This document shows positions 62,267 to 64,000 of a stretch of DNA of 64,000 nt, in pieces. Source of the DNA: Thermophagus xiamenensis (GTDB taxonomy: Bacteria > Bacteroidota > Bacteroidia > Bacteroidales > Marinilabiliaceae); NCBI RefSeq assembly GCF_900112795.1, contig NZ_FONA01000018.1, forward strand, positions 33,636-97,635, written 5' to 3'. Position 1 is the stretch's first letter. Each line of letters opens with the position of its first letter. The translations under genes and the position numbers were made by a program. The notes below the pieces were generated by a model, which had not been told where the DNA came from, did no database searches, and worked only from the letters and a program-made list of their open reading frames with translations.

Positions 62267-63582
62267 AACAACTAAAAGAAATCATCCTGGAAAACCAACA
62301 GTTTGAGCCCGGAAACATAATAGAAAGGGAGCCATATAAAATACCAATAAAGTCAGGTAAGATTATTTCTTTGGTGGGGGCCCGACGCAGCGGCAAAACC
62401 TTTATGTTGTATCAACTTGTTAATCAGCTTAGGAAGAACGGGGTAATACCTGAAAAGATTGTGTTTATCAACTTTGAGGATGAACGCCTCAATTTGCAGG
62501 CCGCTGATCTGGACCTCATATTACAAGCCTATCAGGAACTATTTCCTGAGGTTGACCTTCGTGATGCCTTTTTTTTCTTCGATGAGATACAAAATGTGAA
62601 GGGATGGGAGAAGTTTGTGCGCCGTATTTATGATACCAAATGCAAGAATTTGTTTATCACGGGTTCCAACTCCCGACTGTTAAGTACCGAAATAGCTACT
62701 GAATTACGAGGAAGAACTGTTAGCTATTCCATTTATCCGTTTAGTTTTTCTGAATTTGTAAGAGCCCATCATGGTCCATCCAACTTGAATACCACATCTA
62801 ACCGTGCCGGGGTCATTCATCTGGCGGAGCAGTTCCTTCTCGGGGGTGGTTTTCCCGAGCTTATTGCCTTCGACCATTCTTTTAAAATCAAAGTTCTGCA
62901 GGAGTATTTCAACGTTATGATTTACCGTGATATTATAGAACGTTATTCCATCGCCAATCCCGAAGTGTTGAAATTCTTCATTAAAAAAATATTTGCTGCC
63001 GTTACCGGAACCCTCTCGGTCAATAAGGCCTATAACGACCTGAAATCGATGGGATATAAAATCAGCAATAAATACCTGTACGAATATCTTGAATATTGTA
63101 ATGCGGTATTCCTGACCCAAAGCATCAGTAGATTCGACTATTCGGAGATTAAACAGGCCAAAAGTGATAAAAAAGTTTATGTCATCGACAACGGTCTGTT
63201 GACAGCCGTGGACTTCCACATTTCTTCCAACAGGGGAAAACTCTTCGAAAATATGGTGGCACTGGAACTGATAAAATTGGGGTATCAACTGTTCTATTTG
63301 AAAAATAAGGTGGAATGCGATTTTATTGTTCAGGAGCAAGATTCACACTCTTTTATTCCCATCCAGGTGGCTTTTTCCTTGCAGCAGCACGACACCCGTA
63401 AGCGTGAAATCAGCGGGCTGATCAATGCCTGTAAAAAGCTAAAACTTAACCATGGATACATCATTACTTTCGATGAGGAAGAGTCGCTCTCCTTTAACGG
63501 TTGTTCCGTTGACGTGATCCCCTTCTATAAGACGTTCTTCCGGACCGAGAGGCTTTTGACCAATAGGCCCTTAGCCAGTTAG
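62260..63582 (+). CDS. AAA ATPase of the DUF4143 family
   Basis: The 440-residue protein has Walker A VGARRSGKTF near residue 39, Walker B FFFFDEIQNVKGW near 105 and sensor 1 LFITGSNSRLL. The C-terminal DUF4143 region includes VYVIDNGLLTAVDF and KLFENMVALELIKLG...KVECDFIVQ, a layout like PD-(D/E)XK nucleases. The family is common and multi-copy in Bacteroidota; its function is not established. Its ATG lies in the end of the upstream element, and its last seven residues and stop are encoded by the GGCC array, so both ends are set by repeats. Confidence 0.85.
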   Translation: MKQQLKEIILENQQFEPGNIIEREPYKIPIKSGKIISLVGARRSGKTFMLYQLVNQLRKNGVIPEKIVFINFEDERLNLQAADLDLILQAYQELFPEVDLRDAFFFFDEIQNVKGWEKFVRRIYDTKCKNLFITGSNSRLLSTEIATELRGRTVSYSIYPFSFSEFVRAHHGPSNLNTTSNRAGVIHLAEQFLLGGGFPELIAFDHSFKIKVLQEYFNVMIYRDIIERYSIANPEVLKFFIKKIFAAVTGTLSVNKAYNDLKSMGYKISNKYLYEYLEYCNAVFLTQSISRFDYSEIKQAKSDKKVYVIDNGLLTAVDFHISSNRGKLFENMVALELIKLGYQLFYLKNKVECDFIVQEQDSHSFIPIQVAFSLQQHDTRKREISGLINACKKLKLNHGYIITFDEEESLSFNGCSVDVIPFYKTFFRTERLLTNRPLAS

Positions 63583-63685
63583 GCCAATAGGCTATTAGGC
63601 TGTTAGGTGGGTAGGCCAATAGGCCAATAGGCCATTGGGTTATTAGGCCGATAGGCCGATAGGCCATTAGGCCAATAGGTCATTA

Positions 63686-63857
63686 GGCTATTAGGCTATT
63701 AGATACGGAGTCCGAAGGACTCCAATGTATATAGCTTAGATGCAATTAACCAGAAGCCAGATGTCAGAAACCAGAAGCCAGATGTCAGAATAAAAGATAT
63801 AAGTAGAAATAAATAGAAATATGTAGATATAAATTGTTTATTGCAAAATCAGCCTAA
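63686..63857 (+). repeat. 172-bp direct repeat, right copy
   Basis: Matches 59621-59792 with two differences. Confidence 0.9.
63707..63723. repeat. Perfect mini-hairpin GGAGTCC-GAA-GGACTCC, second copy
   Basis: Same hairpin as 59642-59658. Confidence 0.85.
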
Positions 63858-63905
63858 CATCCTATTACCTAACAGCCTAACGGCCTATTGGCCTTTATTT
63901 TCAGC

Positions 63906-64000
63906 TGTTAAAATAAGGAAGAAGTATACCAGGAATGTTCACGAAAAGTATACCACTAAAATAGGGGAAAATTAATCAATTTTCGCATAATCTTTAATTC
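63906..64000. mobile_element. Possible end of an IS21-like insertion sequence (partial)
   Basis: TGTTAAAATAAGG starts a stretch with a short direct repeat AAGTATACC at 63922 and 63946 (24-bp period), with GAATGTTCACGAAAAG between. Multiple short repeats of this kind occur at IS21-family ends. A GAAAATT-AATC-AATTTTC palindrome follows at 63967-63984. Any transposase gene would be beyond the right edge. Confidence 0.35.

Larger units (their letters stand above)
63557..63900. repeat. Composite repeat block 4
   Basis: GGCC-TAAT arrays (63560-63700), the 172-bp direct repeat (63686-63857) with its mini-hairpin, then CCTAACAGCC and GGCCTATTGGCC units. No gene is present apart from the overlapping C-terminal codons of the ATPase. 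Confidence 0.85.

Noticed and set aside
55430..63905. Integron-type cassette array
   Set aside because: Repeats do not show attC-like core sites and no integrase gene is in the window; only the cassette-like layout remains as an observation.

Overview
The window is a stretch of chromosome from a member of the Bacteroidota, most likely an anaerobic or microaerophilic Marinilabiliales/Bacteroidales-type organism. This rests on several things seen in the sequence: many promoters fit the Bacteroidota form (TTTG, about 18-23 bp, TAnnTTTG); Shine-Dalgarno sites are largely absent; there is an ECF sigma/FecR pair, a protein with a type IX secretion (T9SS)-like C-terminal tail, DUF4494 and SiaB/SiaC-type genes, and a Bacteroidales-type serC-serA-DUF1015 cluster. 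No rRNA, tRNA, CRISPR array or complete transposase gene was seen.

Layout. 0-2 kb: UDP-sugar genes (ugd plus a truncated UDP-xylose synthase gene at the left edge). 2.5-7.6 kb: rpsA, a STAS protein, rnz and guaA. 7.9-11.2 kb: nicotinamide riboside uptake and phosphorylation (pnuC plus a NadR-like kinase), serine acetyltransferase and a SiaB/SiaC phospho-switch pair. 11.3-17.3 kb, minus strand: a large ABCG-like ABC transporter, a small secreted protein and a POTRA/beta-barrel outer-membrane protein. 17.5-31.5 kb: clpB, an Hpt-STAS pair, gcvT, comB, a glycosyltransferase, a DUF4494 protein, a ferredoxin-NADP reductase-like protein, a very large probable PPi-dependent PEP carboxykinase, and rlmN. 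32-41.5 kb: a 1447-residue hybrid histidine kinase, an ECF sigma factor followed by an acyl-carrier-like protein that lacks the carrier serine, and a second sigma/FecR/STN-domain locus. 41.7-47.6 kb: menA-menC-menE and uvrA. 47.6-55.3 kb, minus strand: a small secreted protein with its lipoprotein neighbour, a dihydroorotate-dehydrogenase-like protein, a YggS family protein, and DUF1015-serA-serC. 55.4-64 kb: a repeat-dominated accessory region in which only four genes (a 73-residue peptide, a T9SS-like secreted protein, a methyltransferase and an AAA/DUF4143 ATPase) sit like islands between blocks of short palindromic repeats.

The most unusual content is the intergenic DNA. At least a dozen intergenic gaps hold copies, in both orientations, of one element family. 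The short form is about 110 bp and has a long imperfect inverted repeat. The inner stem differs between copies but stays paired (GCATGGC/GCCATGC, GCATGACCA/TGGTCATGC, GCATGACT/AGTCATGC), so the pairing appears to be maintained. In the long form the 3' arm is replaced by a GTGCAC-centred sequence and a TTAGTCATTAG-type palindromic array. Element ends supply start or stop codons of neighbouring genes (comB, the DUF4143 ATPase, fecR). The last 8 kb add further families: GGCC-TAAT arrays, CTCTGTG inverted repeats, perfect GC-rich mini-hairpins, three tandem 115-bp units, and a 172-bp near-identical direct repeat flanking the methyltransferase-ATPase segment.

Coordinates were read by eye. Function calls rest on recognised motifs and family memory; no database search or folding program was run.
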